In this document: positions 33,458-42,543 of the stretch, in pieces
Layout: every line of letters begins with the position of its first letter
Numbering within the stretch: position 1 is the stretch's first letter
Source of the DNA: Macrococcus sp. 19Msa1099
GTDB lineage: Bacteria; Bacillota; Bacilli; Staphylococcales; Staphylococcaceae
DNA length: 64,000 bases
Assembly (NCBI GenBank): GCA_019357535.2
Contig: CP079955.1
Span: 1,364,001-1,428,000 of the forward strand
Direction: 5' to 3'
Position numbers and translations under genes: made by a program
Notes under the pieces: generated by a model
What the model was told of the DNA's origin: nothing
Seen by the model: the letters and a program-made list of their open reading frames with translations, nothing else
The model's database searches: none

Positions 33458-35860
33458 CTATACGCGCTCCACTTCATACATTTTTCGTTTCTCTTCATCT
33501 GATGCAATTGCTTTCCATGGTTCTTCCTGACGTGCTTTATTAGCATCCATCAAACGATCGTATAATTCCTGTTGTTTCGCTTCATCCAGCAGTACTTCTT
33601 TCACCTTGTCGAAACCTAAGCGCTCCATCCACGGTGCAGTACGTTCAGCGTAAATTCCTGTTTCACGGTAGTATTGCATCATCGCGCCACATAAACGTAC
33701 AACTTCATCTTCAGTTGCTACTGTCGTAAGTAACGTTGCAGCTTTAACTTCTGTACCACCATTACCACCAACAAAGATCTGGAAGCCATTCTCGACACCG
33801 ATAACACCGAAATCTTTCACACCAGATTCTACACAGCTACGTGGACAGCCTGATACCCCAATCTTAAATTTATGCGGTGTATCAATATATTCAAATGTTG
33901 ACTCGAGACGAATTGCAAGTTGCGTCGTTAACTGTGTACCGAATCGACAGAATTCTTTACCGACACATGATTTAACAGAACGTAGTTTTTTACCGTATGC
34001 AGATGCCGAACGCATACCTAGATCTTCCCATACTTGAGGCAATTCCTCTTTCTTAATACCATATAGACCGATGCGTTGTGCACCAGTGATCTTCACTAAT
34101 GGCACATCATATTTCTTCGCCACTTCACCTAATTTAATTAACTGATCAGGATTCGTTACTCCACCCTGCATCTGTGGAATAACTGAGAAAGTACCATCAT
34201 TTTGAATGTTTGCATGGAAACGTTCATTTGCATAGCGCGAGTCTTTTTCATCTTCATGTTCATGTGGCCAGCACATATTTAAGTAGTAGTTGACTGCAGG
34301 ACGACATTTCGGACATCCACCTAAGTTTTTAAATCCTAATACGTGACGAACTTCTTTAGATGTCTTTAATCCTTTTGCACGAATTTGTGTCACAATCTGA
34401 TCACGCGAAAGATCAGTACAACCACATATTCCAGCCGGTCCCCCTGCTTCAAATTTATCTCCTAAAGTAAAGCTAAGTAAATCAGCGATTTGACCTTTAC
34501 ATTTACCACATGATCCACCCGCTTTAGTATGCGCTGTAACTTCACCAACCGTCGTCAATCCTTTTTCATGTACAGCTTTAACGATCTGCCCTTTAGATAT
34601 ACCGTTACATCCACAAATTGTTTCATCGTCTGCCATCGTTTCCACACTGATTGCATCAACTTCACCAGCTTTATGCAGTAATGACACTAATGTAAATTCT
34701 TCGATTGCTTCTTCTTTTTTCATCATATTGTAGAAGCGGTTACCTTCTTCGGTATCACCGTACAGTACTGCTCCTACAACTTTACCTTCTTCTACATACA
34801 CTTTTTTATAGACATTATCTAAACCGTTGTACACTTCAATACCGCGTGTCTTTTCACCTTCATAAATCTTACCCGCAGAGAATAAGTCACAACCAGATAC
34901 TTTAAGTGAAGTAAATGTAGTTGAACCGTGATATCCATCTGTTGGATTGCCAGTAATGTGGTCAGCTAATACTTTCCCTTGTTCGTAAAGTGGCGCTACT
35001 AAGCCATAAACTTTTGCGTTATGCTCAACACATTCACCAACTGCGTATATATCTGGGTCACTTGTCTGCATAAAGTCATTAACAACGATACCACGACCGA
35101 TTTCAAGTTCAGCGGCACGTGCTTGCTTTGTTACGGGACGAATACCAACAGCCATAACAACTAAATCCGTTTCAATTACTGAACCGTCACTTAAACGGAT
35201 TGCTTCAACGCGTTCTTTACCGATAATTTCCTGTGTATTCCCTTGTAATTTAAATTTCATACCTTGTTTCTCTAAATCTGCTTTCAACATTTCTCCAGCT
35301 TTACGGTCTAGCTGCATTTCCATTAACCATTCGCCTAAATGTACAACAGTAACATCCATGCCCTGGTCAAGCAATCCACGCGCACATTCTAATCCAAGCA
35401 ATCCACCACCGATTACGACAGCTTTTTTGTAATGACGCGCCTGCTCAATGATGTATTCTGTATCTTTAATCGTTCTCCAGCCGATTACACCTTCAAGTTT
35501 CACACCATCAATCGGTAACATGAAGGCAGTAGAACCTGTTGCAATGATGAGTTTATCATATGAAACTGTAATTCCCTTTTTCGTTGTTACTCTCTTATTT
35601 GTTCTGTCGATTGATTCAGCTTTATCATCATTGATTAATGTGATGCCTTGTTCTTTATACCATTCATAATCATTTAGAATTGTTTCCTGAACATCCATCT
35701 TCTTCTGTAAAATATTTGACAGCATAATACGATTATAGTTCGGATATGGTTCTTCACCGATAACTGTAATTTCAAATAGATCTGGATTACGCTCCAAAAT
35801 TTCTTCGATCGTACGTATTCCTGCCATACCATTACCAATCATCACTAATTTTTGTTTCAT
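33458..35860 (-). CDS. nirB: Nitrite reductase (NADH) large subunit
   Basis: Reduces nitrite to ammonium with NADH in the cytoplasm. The 800-residue protein starts MKQKLVMIGNGMAG, an FAD-binding fold, with a second dinucleotide fold VVIGGGLLGLECARGL near 145. Two BFD-like [2Fe-2S] modules follow (CGCNGISKGQ ... CGKCKG near 415-455; CGCTDLSRDQ ... CPKCRP near 480-515). Sirohaem and [4Fe-4S] ligands lie in CVGKEFCRFG and GCPRSCVES near 635-680. ATG 35860 has AGGAG upstream; an in-frame TTG six codons earlier overlaps the ribosome-binding site. It is the central gene of the operon. Confidence 0.97.
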   Translation of the reverse strand: MKQKLVMIGNGMAGIRTIEEILERNPDLFEITVIGEEPYPNYNRIMLSNILQKKMDVQETILNDYEWYKEQGITLINDDKAESIDRTNKRVTTKKGITVSYDKLIIATGSTAFMLPIDGVKLEGVIGWRTIKDTEYIIEQARHYKKAVVIGGGLLGLECARGLLDQGMDVTVVHLGEWLMEMQLDRKAGEMLKADLEKQGMKFKLQGNTQEIIGKERVEAIRLSDGSVIETDLVVMAVGIRPVTKQARAAELEIGRGIVVNDFMQTSDPDIYAVGECVEHNAKVYGLVAPLYEQGKVLADHITGNPTDGYHGSTTFTSLKVSGCDLFSAGKIYEGEKTRGIEVYNGLDNVYKKVYVEEGKVVGAVLYGDTEEGNRFYNMMKKEEAIEEFTLVSLLHKAGEVDAISVETMADDETICGCNGISKGQIVKAVHEKGLTTVGEVTAHTKAGGSCGKCKGQIADLLSFTLGDKFEAGGPAGICGCTDLSRDQIVTQIRAKGLKTSKEVRHVLGFKNLGGCPKCRPAVNYYLNMCWPHEHEDEKDSRYANERFHANIQNDGTFSVIPQMQGGVTNPDQLIKLGEVAKKYDVPLVKITGAQRIGLYGIKKEELPQVWEDLGMRSASAYGKKLRSVKSCVGKEFCRFGTQLTTQLAIRLESTFEYIDTPHKFKIGVSGCPRSCVESGVKDFGVIGVENGFQIFVGGNGGTEVKAATLLTTVATEDEVVRLCGAMMQYYRETGIYAERTAPWMERLGFDKVKEVLLDEAKQQELYDRLMDANKARQEEPWKAIASDEEKRKMYEVERV

Positions 35861-35887
35861 ATTTTTTCTCCTCTTCAATTCAATGGT

Positions 35888-36313
35888 TTATTTTAATAAC
35901 GCTTTAATTTTATGTTTAAGTGCTTTACTTTTCTCTGGACTTACACCTTCGCTTGAAATCATAATACGCATATCCTCATGCTTGAAAGACGCTACATTAA
36001 AGAAGTTTGAGTTACTCTTATTTGAGCAATCATTAACAAGCTGATTATCATATACACATTCCATCACCTGCTTATTGACATCGTCATCATTTGTTGTAAT
36101 AAACACGATGTCATATTGACTGATGTCCTGCTTTATAAATGGATGTTGGATGCATGCAACATCCATGCGCTCTATTTCAGCATCTATCTCTGGTGCTATG
36201 ACAGTGATATGTGCCCCTTCACCTTGTAAACCATTTACTTTGCGCTTTGCAATTCTGCCTCCACCAACAATAAGAATATTTTTCCCTTCTAAATTAAGCA
36301 TGACCGGATACAT
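35888..36313 (-). CDS. Precorrin-2 dehydrogenase (NAD-dependent), short form
   Basis: Oxidises precorrin-2 to sirohydrochlorin. The 141-residue protein has only the N-terminal NAD-binding part of the CysG/Met8 family: YPVMLNLEGKNILIVGGGRIAKRKVNGL near residues 2-30 is cited by its landmarks VGGGRIAKRK, with FITTNDDDVN near 78 and VNDCSNKSNSNFFNVAS near 93. A C-terminal helical stub ends the protein, so ferrochelation probably comes from SirB upstream. ATG 36313 (MYPVMLNLEG) is preferred because GAGGAG sits seven bases before it. It overlaps sirB by 20 bp. Ylnf/SirC-like in function. Confidence 0.88.
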   Translation of the reverse strand: MYPVMLNLEGKNILIVGGGRIAKRKVNGLQGEGAHITVIAPEIDAEIERMDVACIQHPFIKQDISQYDIVFITTNDDDVNKQVMECVYDNQLVNDCSNKSNSNFFNVASFKHEDMRIMISSEGVSPEKSKALKHKIKALLK

Positions 36314-37025
36314 GGGTACACTCCTCAAGCGCTTTGAGCTTATTTAATACGCCTTGAGCCATATTAAAATCTAAATCTAATGTTTCAGTAAAAGAAATAT
36401 CATATCCCGCTTCAATGAATGGCTGACTTAGTCTTTTAATCTTGTGCACGAGATGACCATCGAATAAGAAATACGGCATAATTACAATCTTCTGATGCTT
36501 ATCCATCGTCTTTAGTTTTTCTTCAAGACTTAAATTACCATATAACATTGCCGGAACTAGCGTCTGGTCTGTCGATTGCTGCATTACTTGTACCATAGCA
36601 GTAAGACGCTCATCGGGTTCAGTAAATCTTTTGTTACCATGGGCTGTAATCAAAATTGTTTCGTCGCTAAACTCAGAGAGGATGCGCTCACACACCTGGT
36701 ACACGCTCGGTTCATCACCGAAACAGTCGGCAATGCGATATGTTATGTAAGGAAAGTCCTTCAACACTTCATCAAGCTGTTCTGGAATATCTTCTCTTGC
36801 ATGCATCGCCGGAAATAAGAGCATCGGCATCACCAATAATTCTGTAACACCAAGTGCTATCATACGACGTGTAACAATGGGTACATTCTCAGCATCTTTT
36901 TCCAGAAAAGCTAGCTGTTGCACTCTCTCGGGACGCTTAGAAATAATATGGTCAATAAATGCTCTAAAGCGCTCATTTTTATCCGGCATCTTTGATCCAT
37001 GTGCAATATATATGATTCCTTTCAT
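36294..37025 (-). CDS. Sirohydrochlorin ferrochelatase, CbiX/SirB-like
   Basis: Inserts iron into sirohydrochlorin to complete sirohaem. The 243-residue protein has two half-domains of the CbiX fold. The metal-binding histidines are in IIYIAHGSKMPDKNE (H near residue 9), MLLFPAMHAREDIP (H near 75) and ILITAHGNKRFTEPDE (near 128), with IVMPYFLFDGHLVHKI near 182. It is the first gene of the operon sirB-sirC-nirB-nirD-sumT, with GAGGTGG upstream of ATG 37025. The promoter region above it holds Rex- and NreC-type sites. Confidence 0.88.
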   Translation of the reverse strand: MKGIIYIAHGSKMPDKNERFRAFIDHIISKRPERVQQLAFLEKDAENVPIVTRRMIALGVTELLVMPMLLFPAMHAREDIPEQLDEVLKDFPYITYRIADCFGDEPSVYQVCERILSEFSDETILITAHGNKRFTEPDERLTAMVQVMQQSTDQTLVPAMLYGNLSLEEKLKTMDKHQKIVIMPYFLFDGHLVHKIKRLSQPFIEAGYDISFTETLDLDFNMAQGVLNKLKALEECTHVSGHA

Positions 37026-37072
37026 AGGTGTCCACCTCTTTATTAGATATATTTTTATTATAGCTTAATTAG

Positions 37073-37090
37073 TTGTGAATATGTTCACAT
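37073..37090. promoter_or_regulatory. Rex-type operator before the sir-nir operon
   Basis: TTGTGAATATGTTCACAT matches the Rex consensus TTGTGAA-N4-TTCACAA except for the last base. A TATAAT -10 box for the operon lies at 37057-37062 on the minus strand, so the site overlaps the -35 position, suited to repression that is released when NADH/NAD rises. Confidence 0.78.
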
Positions 37091-37100
37091 AAGTAGATGA

Positions 37101-37116
37101 ATAGGGATTTCCCTAT
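37101..37116. promoter_or_regulatory. NreC-type binding site before the sir-nir operon
   Basis: ATAGGGATTTCCCTAT is a palindrome fitting the staphylococcal NreC site TAGGG-N4-CCCTA. It lies just upstream of the Rex-type site, in an activator position relative to the -10 box at 37057-37062. It predicts activation by the NreBC oxygen/nitrate-sensing system. Confidence 0.72.
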
Positions 37117-37141
37117 ATAATTTATTTTGCAAGAAAAAACA

Positions 37142-37183
37142 AAAAAACCGTTCAATGATGAAATATCATCATTGAACGGTTTT
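37142..37183 (-). terminator. Terminator of infC-rpmI-rplT
   Basis: AAACCGTTCAATGATGA pairs with its complement around a 4- to 6-base loop, followed on the minus strand by T6. It lies 8 bp beyond the rplT stop. Confidence 0.92.
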
Positions 37184-37191
37184 AATTACTA

Positions 37192-37548
37192 TTATTTTAA
37201 AGCTGCTTTCGCTTGGTTTACTATCTCAGCAAATGCTTTTTCGTCAGAGATAGCGATCTCTGATAACATTTTACGGTTAACATCAATGCCAGCAACTTTT
37301 AATCCGTTCATTAAACGGCTGTAGCTGATATCGTGTTGACGTGCTGCTGCATTGATACGTGCGATCCATAATTTACGGAATTCACGTTTCTTTTGACGAC
37401 GGTCACGGTATGCATATTGACCTGACTTCATTACTTGTTGTTTTGCTACTTTATATAATGTATGTTTAGAACCAAAGTAACCTTTAGCTAATTTGATCGT
37501 TTTTTTACGACGGGCGCGTGTTACTGTTCCACCTTTAACTCGTGGCAT
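37192..37548 (-). CDS. rplT: Ribosomal protein L20
   Basis: Structural and assembly protein of the 50S subunit that also represses its own operon by binding the leader RNA. The 118-residue, highly basic protein begins [16 protein letters not shown] and has the expected [13 protein letters not shown] and [12 protein letters not shown] segments. Length and sequence are typical. It is the last gene of infC-rpmI-rplT, before a strong terminator. A full AAGGAGGAATT ribosome-binding site precedes it. Confidence 0.99.
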   Translation of the reverse strand: MPRVKGGTVTRARRKKTIKLAKGYFGSKHTLYKVAKQQVMKSGQYAYRDRRQKKREFRKLWIARINAAARQHDISYSRLMNGLKVAGIDVNRKMLSEIAISDEKAFAEIVNQAKAALK

Positions 37549-37575
37549 TATAATTCCTCCTTAAAATTCCTATTA

Positions 37576-37776
37576 TTATTTTACGTACGTTAACATTTGT
37601 GCTACGCGTTTTTGGTCACCTTTAGAAACTAAAGATGCTTTACGTAATCCACGTTTTTGTTTTGTTGATTTGTTAGCAAATAAATGTGAAGTGTAAGCTC
37701 TTGAACGTTTTAATTTCCCTGAACCAGTTCTTTTAACACGTTTTGCTCCACCACGGTGAGTTTTCATTTTAGGCAT
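37576..37776 (-). CDS. rpmI: Ribosomal protein L35
   Basis: Small basic protein of the 50S subunit, 66 residues, beginning [20 protein letters not shown], the family hallmark. It is placed between infC and rplT as in nearly all bacteria. A clear AGGAGG ribosome-binding site lies before ATG 37776. Nothing unusual seen. Confidence 0.99.
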   Translation of the reverse strand: MPKMKTHRGGAKRVKRTGSGKLKRSRAYTSHLFANKSTKQKRGLRKASLVSKGDQKRVAQMLTYVK

Positions 37777-37788
37777 GTTTTTATCCTC

Positions 37789-38316
37789 CTAGTTTTGTTT
37801 TTTATCGACGATAGGCGCTAACATTAAGAACATTGAGCGTCCATCCATCTTTGGTTTTTGTTCAACAGTCGCAAGATCTTTACATTCTTCTGCAAATTTC
37901 TCTAATACACGCTGACCGAATTCTTTGTGCGTAATGGCACGTCCACGGAAACGAATAGATACTTTGACTTTATCTTCTTTCTCTAAGAACTTACGTGCAT
38001 TCTTAAGTTTCGTATTAAAGTCATGATCTTCGATTGTAGGACTTAAACGAATTTCTTTAACCGTAACAACTTTCTGCTTTTTGCGTGCTTCTTTATCTTT
38101 CTTCTGCTGCTCAAACTTGAACTTACCGTAATCCATAATTTTGGCAACGGGTGGTTTAGCGTTTGGTGCAACAAGAACAACATCAAGATTTACGCGTTCT
38201 GCAATTTCGATTGCTTCAAACTTAGTTTTAACACCGAGTTGTTCACCATCATGTCCAATTAAACGTAATTCCTTCGCGCGAATTTTGTCATTGATTTGAG
38301 TTTGATCTTTAGCTAT
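37789..38316 (-). CDS. infC: Translation initiation factor IF-3, apparent ATA start
   Basis: IF-3 binds the 30S subunit and checks start-codon pairing. The 175-residue protein has the N-terminal domain ([18 protein letters not shown]), a lysine-rich linker ([15 protein letters not shown]) and the C-terminal domain ([13 protein letters not shown]). The start is unusual. AGGAGG at 38323-38328 overlaps the only GTG in frame (38325), so that GTG cannot be the initiator. Eight bases after AGGAGG comes ATA at 38316, followed by GCTAAAGATCAAACTC. infC in many bacteria uses a rare start codon (often ATT) so that IF-3 limits its own synthesis; ATA fits that scheme. Confidence 0.93.
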   Translation of the reverse strand: MAKDQTQINDKIRAKELRLIGHDGEQLGVKTKFEAIEIAERVNLDVVLVAPNAKPPVAKIMDYGKFKFEQQKKDKEARKKQKVVTVKEIRLSPTIEDHDFNTKLKNARKFLEKEDKVKVSIRFRGRAITHKEFGQRVLEKFAEECKDLATVEQKPKMDGRSMFLMLAPIVDKKQN

Positions 38317-38351
38317 GGTTGACACCTCCTATATGATTTACGAAGACAAAC

Positions 38352-38495
38352 AAAAAAGCGAATGCATTATGCACCCGCTAAAAAATAGACATGTCTAACC
38401 ATGTTATTTAACCCTGTAACTGCTATTGCGTCTTCAGGGCGAGAAGCGGGATGCTTCTACTTGTCCGTTTCGTATTCAACAGACTTAATAATAAC
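38352..38495 (-). promoter_or_regulatory. L20 leader with terminator, upstream of infC
   Basis: The 170-bp gap between lysP and infC shows the layout of the Bacillales L20 leader. A structured region (with complementary CAGGGTTA- and TAACCCTG-type segments at 38395-38500) precedes a Rho-independent hairpin AGCGGGTGC/GCATTCGCT followed by T6 (38352-38379). L20 binding is known to favour termination in this class. Identification is from position and hairpin, not a covariance search. Confidence 0.75.
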
Positions 38496-38499
38496 AGGG

Positions 38500-39999
38500 T
38501 TATGCATCAATGTCAACATCTATTTTTTCATATTTACTCATATCTGTATCTTGTGATAAATCAACTTTTTCTAATGGGATCTTCTTTGTTTTATATCTCA
38601 GTTTATGATAGAAGAAAAATACTAAGAAAATAGGAATTCCCATATATGTAATCATAAAGCCATTCATGTCAAAGTTTCTATTTATAATCAGGTCCGTATC
38701 CTGACCAATAATTACAAAGAGACATAGTATGAATGCAAAGATTGGACCGAATGGGAACCACATTGCTTTATACTTCAATACTGATAAATCTTTGTTCTGC
38801 GCATAAAATGCACGACGGAATCTATAATGACTAATAGCGATACCGAGCCAGGCGATAAAGCCAGTTAATCCACTTGCCGCAACGATATATTCATATGCAC
38901 CACTGGCCACACGTTCAACTAAGAAGATAATCAGCACAACTATGAAGGTCGCTAATAAACTCGGAATCGGAACCCCTTTCTGATTGGTCTCAGAAAATTT
39001 ACGGGATGCTAATCCGTCTTTACCCATCGCGTATAACATACGTGTTGAAGCATACATACCACTGTTACCCGCTGAGAGAATTGACGTTAAGATAACAGCA
39101 TTCATAAATGACGCTGCAAACGCAAGTCCAGCATTTTCAAAAACTAATGTAAATGGCGACTTCGCAACACTGTCTCCTCCCATTAAGTTCGGATTTGTGT
39201 AAGGAATGATTAAACCAATGACTAGAATAGATAAAACATAGAAAATTAATATTCTCCAGAATACTTGTTTGATTGCTTTTGGAATCGTTTTTTCTGGTTC
39301 TTCAGACTCACCTGCAGTAATTCCTACAAGCTCTGTACCTTGGAAACTAAAGCCTGCAACTAAAAATACACCAAGAATCGTTAAGAAGCTTCCGGTTAAT
39401 CCATGACCTAGAAACGGTGCTTCACCAGTCGTGAAATTTTTGAACCCTAAATACTCTCCTCCGATTATTCCGAAGATTGTCAGTACACCAATCCCTAAAA
39501 ATAAGATAACTGTTACTACTTTAACAATCGCGAACCAATACTCACTTTCACCATATACGCGCACTGATAATGTGTTCAAAAATAAAATGATGGCTAAAAA
39601 GACTAAACTCCATGCCCAGCCTGGTAAGAAGTCCATCGGTGCCCAGTATTTAATTACACTTGCAGCAATACTCACATCCGCCGCTACAGTAATCACCCAG
39701 TTAAACCAATAGTTCCAGCCTAATGCAAATCCAAGTGACGGATCAACGAATCGTGTTGCATAAGTTGAAAAACTTCCTGAAATCGGAAGATACGTTGCCA
39801 TTTCTCCAAGTGATGTCATTAAGAAGAAGACCATAATTCCGATAATTGTAAATGCAAGTAACGCCCCACCGGGTCCAGCATCACGGATAGCTCCTCCACT
39901 GGTCATAAATAATCCTGTACCAATACATCCACCGATGGCAATCATAGATATATGACGCTGCTTCAATTTTCTTTGTACTTGATTTGTACTTTCTGACAA
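38500..39999 (-). CDS. lysP: Lysine-specific permease (APC family)
   Basis: A 499-residue amino acid-proton symporter with 12 hydrophobic helices. The N-terminal helix 1 motif RHISMIAIGGCIGTGLFMTSGG and the SFQGTELVGITAGESEEPEKTIP segment near 230 are hallmarks of LysP-type permeases. A lysine riboswitch directly upstream supports lysine as substrate. The start is probably TTG 39999 (MSESTNQVQRKLKQRH), since GAAGGGAAG lies upstream and longer in-frame extension runs back through the riboswitch terminator. It ends at the start of the infC leader; no separate terminator was seen. Confidence 0.9.
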   Translation of the reverse strand: MSESTNQVQRKLKQRHISMIAIGGCIGTGLFMTSGGAIRDAGPGGALLAFTIIGIMVFFLMTSLGEMATYLPISGSFSTYATRFVDPSLGFALGWNYWFNWVITVAADVSIAASVIKYWAPMDFLPGWAWSLVFLAIILFLNTLSVRVYGESEYWFAIVKVVTVILFLGIGVLTIFGIIGGEYLGFKNFTTGEAPFLGHGLTGSFLTILGVFLVAGFSFQGTELVGITAGESEEPEKTIPKAIKQVFWRILIFYVLSILVIGLIIPYTNPNLMGGDSVAKSPFTLVFENAGLAFAASFMNAVILTSILSAGNSGMYASTRMLYAMGKDGLASRKFSETNQKGVPIPSLLATFIVVLIIFLVERVASGAYEYIVAASGLTGFIAWLGIAISHYRFRRAFYAQNKDLSVLKYKAMWFPFGPIFAFILCLFVIIGQDTDLIINRNFDMNGFMITYMGIPIFLVFFFYHKLRYKTKKIPLEKVDLSQDTDMSKYEKIDVDIDA

Positions 40000-40023
40000 A
40001 GTAATAACTTCCCTTCTATAAAT

Positions 40024-40250
40024 AAAAATGGATGCACACAATTGTATGCATCCATAAATGATTCTTCTTACCATTTAGTAGCGCATCACAATATGTGTGA
40101 CAGTCTGTTACTTATTCAGTAACAGCCCAGAATTTAAGCTCATACACTTAGCTTCTTCGGCATCGTTTCCTTTCTACTGGTTTCAATTACGTGTATGACG
40201 TATCCATCAGTATACTCTTAAACAATGCGACCTCTACCTCAACGAGGAAT
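40024..40250 (-). promoter_or_regulatory. Lysine riboswitch (L box) upstream of lysP
   Basis: Minus strand carries the L-box landmarks in order: GAGGTAGAGGTCGCA (near 40245), AAGAGTA, AAGGAAACGATGCCGAAG, CTGGGCTGTTACTG and AACAGACTGTCAC (near 40100). A terminator follows, ATGGATGCATACAATTG then its complement and T5 (40024-40056). Lysine binding should cause termination before lysP. Landmarks match the known aptamer in sequence and spacing, though not tested with a covariance model. Confidence 0.9.
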
Positions 40251-40296
40251 ATTAAGTTAATGATAAATATACATTACTTATCATAATTTTTCAAGC

Positions 40297-42225
40297 TTAT
40301 TTTTTTAGACGAATCTCATCTACAATAGACCAGATGAAATCATCACGATCGATTGTCTTAGATTCTTTCTTACCATATTGACGAACGTTCACTTCATTAT
40401 GCTCAATTTCTTTATCTCCTACAACAATCTGATAAGGAACTTTATGCATCTGAGCTTCACGAATCTTGTATCCCATCTTTTCTTCGCGGTCATCGATATG
40501 ACAACGGACACCTTGTGATTTCAGTTCATCATAGAGTTTACGCGCGTAGTCATAATGTACCTCATTTGAAACTGGGATAATCTCAAGCTGATTAGGCGCT
40601 AACCATAATGGATAGGCTCCTTTATACTCCTCAGTTAAGAAAGCAACGAAGCGCTCCATCGTAGAGATCACACCACGGTGGATTACTACTGGACGATGTT
40701 TCTCACCATCACTACCGATATATTCCAGATCAAATCGTTCTGGTAATAAGAAATCCAGCTGTACAGTTGAAAGTGTCTCCTCTTTACCTAAAGCTGTTTT
40801 AACCTGTACATCTAATTTAGGACCATAGAATGCGGCTTCTCCTGGCGCCTCCTCATAATCCAGTCCCATTTCATCTACCGCTTCTTTAAGCATCAATTGT
40901 GCACGTTCCCACATTTCATCATCCTGGAAGTACTTTTCAGTATCTTCTGGATCACGATAACTTAGACGGAACTTATAGTCTTGGAACTTAAAGTCTTTAT
41001 ACACATCGATAACAAGCTGAACGACGCGAATAAATTCTTCTTTAATCTGGTCAGGACGAACGAATATATGCGCATCATTCAATGTCATACCACGCACACG
41101 CTGTAACCCGCTTACCGCTCCACTCGCTTCATAGCGATGCATCATACCAAGTTCTGCGATACGTATTGGTAATTCACGATATGAATGTGGTTTATTCTTG
41201 TATACCATCATATGGTGTGGACAGTTCATCGGGCGTAGTACAAGCGCTTCGTTGTCCATTTCCATCGGAGGGAACATATCTTCTTGATAATGATCCCAGT
41301 GACCACTCGTCTTATACAGATCAACCGATCCCATAATCGGTGTGTATACATGATCATAACCAAGTGCAACTTCTTTATCCACGATATAACGCTCTAATTC
41401 ACGTCGAATTGTTGCACCATTTGGTAACCATAACGGTAAACCTGCACCTACAAGCTGATTTGTTGTAAAGAGCTCCAGCTCCTTACCGATTTTACGATGA
41501 TCACGTTCTTTGCGTTCTTCAAGAATCTTCAGATGTGCTTTCAGCGCTTTTTTATCGAAGAATGCAGTACCATAAATACGCTGCAGCATCTTGTTATCTG
41601 CATCACCTCTCCAATACGCACCAGCAGTTGATAATAGCTTGAATTCTTTTATCTTAGCAGTTGAAGGCACATGCACACCTCGACAAAGATCTGTAAACTC
41701 TCCTTGCGAATAGATAGTGACATTCTCATCTTCAGGGATTGCATCGATTAGTTCCTGTTTGTATGGATCATCAGCGAAAATCTTCTTCGCTTCTTCACGA
41801 CTGACAACACGTCTCTCAATCTTGATATTCTCTCCGACAATTTGTCGCATCGTCTTTTCAATTTCAAGTAGGTCTTCACTAGAGATCTTATGCTCTGTAT
41901 CGATATCATAGTAGAAACCTTCTTCAATAACAGGACCTACACCGAAATGCACATTACCATACATACGCTTTAGCGCTTGAGCCATTAAATGGGCAGTTGA
42001 ATGACGTAATACTTCAATACCTTCAGGAGACTCAGGCGTGATGATTTCGATGTCTCCATCTGTTTCAAGTGCTGTTGATAAATCAACCATTTGTCCATTA
42101 AATTTTCCTGCTAAAGCTTTCTTCTTTAAACCAGGACTGATTGAACCTGCAATATCTTCAGTTGTAACGCCAGCCTCAAAACTTTTTACATTACCATCTG
42201 GAAATTTAATATTAATTTCACTCAT
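40297..42225 (-). CDS. thrS: Threonyl-tRNA synthetase
   Basis: Charges tRNA-Thr and edits Ser-tRNA-Thr. The 642-residue protein has an N-terminal TGS domain (about 1-62), the SAD editing domain with [13 protein letters not shown] near 77 (H-x-x-x-H zinc-like motif) and CRGVHVPST near 180. The class II core contains zinc-binding cysteine in [10 protein letters not shown] near 334, and histidines further on in the FRLSYRDPE and VIHRG segments. The C-terminal anticodon-binding domain has [11 protein letters not shown]. It follows a T-box leader and precedes the lysP riboswitch. Normal length. Confidence 0.98.
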   Translation of the reverse strand: MSEINIKFPDGNVKSFEAGVTTEDIAGSISPGLKKKALAGKFNGQMVDLSTALETDGDIEIITPESPEGIEVLRHSTAHLMAQALKRMYGNVHFGVGPVIEEGFYYDIDTEHKISSEDLLEIEKTMRQIVGENIKIERRVVSREEAKKIFADDPYKQELIDAIPEDENVTIYSQGEFTDLCRGVHVPSTAKIKEFKLLSTAGAYWRGDADNKMLQRIYGTAFFDKKALKAHLKILEERKERDHRKIGKELELFTTNQLVGAGLPLWLPNGATIRRELERYIVDKEVALGYDHVYTPIMGSVDLYKTSGHWDHYQEDMFPPMEMDNEALVLRPMNCPHHMMVYKNKPHSYRELPIRIAELGMMHRYEASGAVSGLQRVRGMTLNDAHIFVRPDQIKEEFIRVVQLVIDVYKDFKFQDYKFRLSYRDPEDTEKYFQDDEMWERAQLMLKEAVDEMGLDYEEAPGEAAFYGPKLDVQVKTALGKEETLSTVQLDFLLPERFDLEYIGSDGEKHRPVVIHRGVISTMERFVAFLTEEYKGAYPLWLAPNQLEIIPVSNEVHYDYARKLYDELKSQGVRCHIDDREEKMGYKIREAQMHKVPYQIVVGDKEIEHNEVNVRQYGKKESKTIDRDDFIWSIVDEIRLKK

Positions 42226-42261
42226 TCAAAACGCCTCACTTTTTTATTTTATTTTAAACAA

Positions 42262-42480
42262 CAAAAAGACCCCATCCCAAAAGGGACGAAGTCTATTCGC
42301 GGTACCACCCTAATTACTGATTGCTCAGCAACTCTACATAAGATAACGGTCTTGAGCCGGATAGCGATTAACTATCATGAACATAAGGGAGTAACAAATG
42401 ATCTTAAATGCTGATTCTCACCACCATCAGCTCTCTATAAATTAAGGAATCATCGTCTTATCCTTATGATGTTATTCATA
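42262..42480 (-). promoter_or_regulatory. T-box leader, threonine-specific
   Basis: Upstream of thrS. The minus strand has the T-box sequence GGGTGGTACCGCG (42298-42310) and a terminator AGACTTCGTCCC/GGGATGGGGTCT followed by T5 (42262-42297). Stem I is closed by AACATAAGG and CCTTATGTT, and the 3' side of the specifier loop reads TTGTTACTCC, where ACT would be the threonine specifier. The specifier assignment is less certain than the leader itself. Confidence 0.9.
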
Positions 42481-42543
42481 TAGACGAACATTTCTGTTGT
42501 TTGTTACCTAATATTATACACATATTGTCGGGATTTTCAAATT

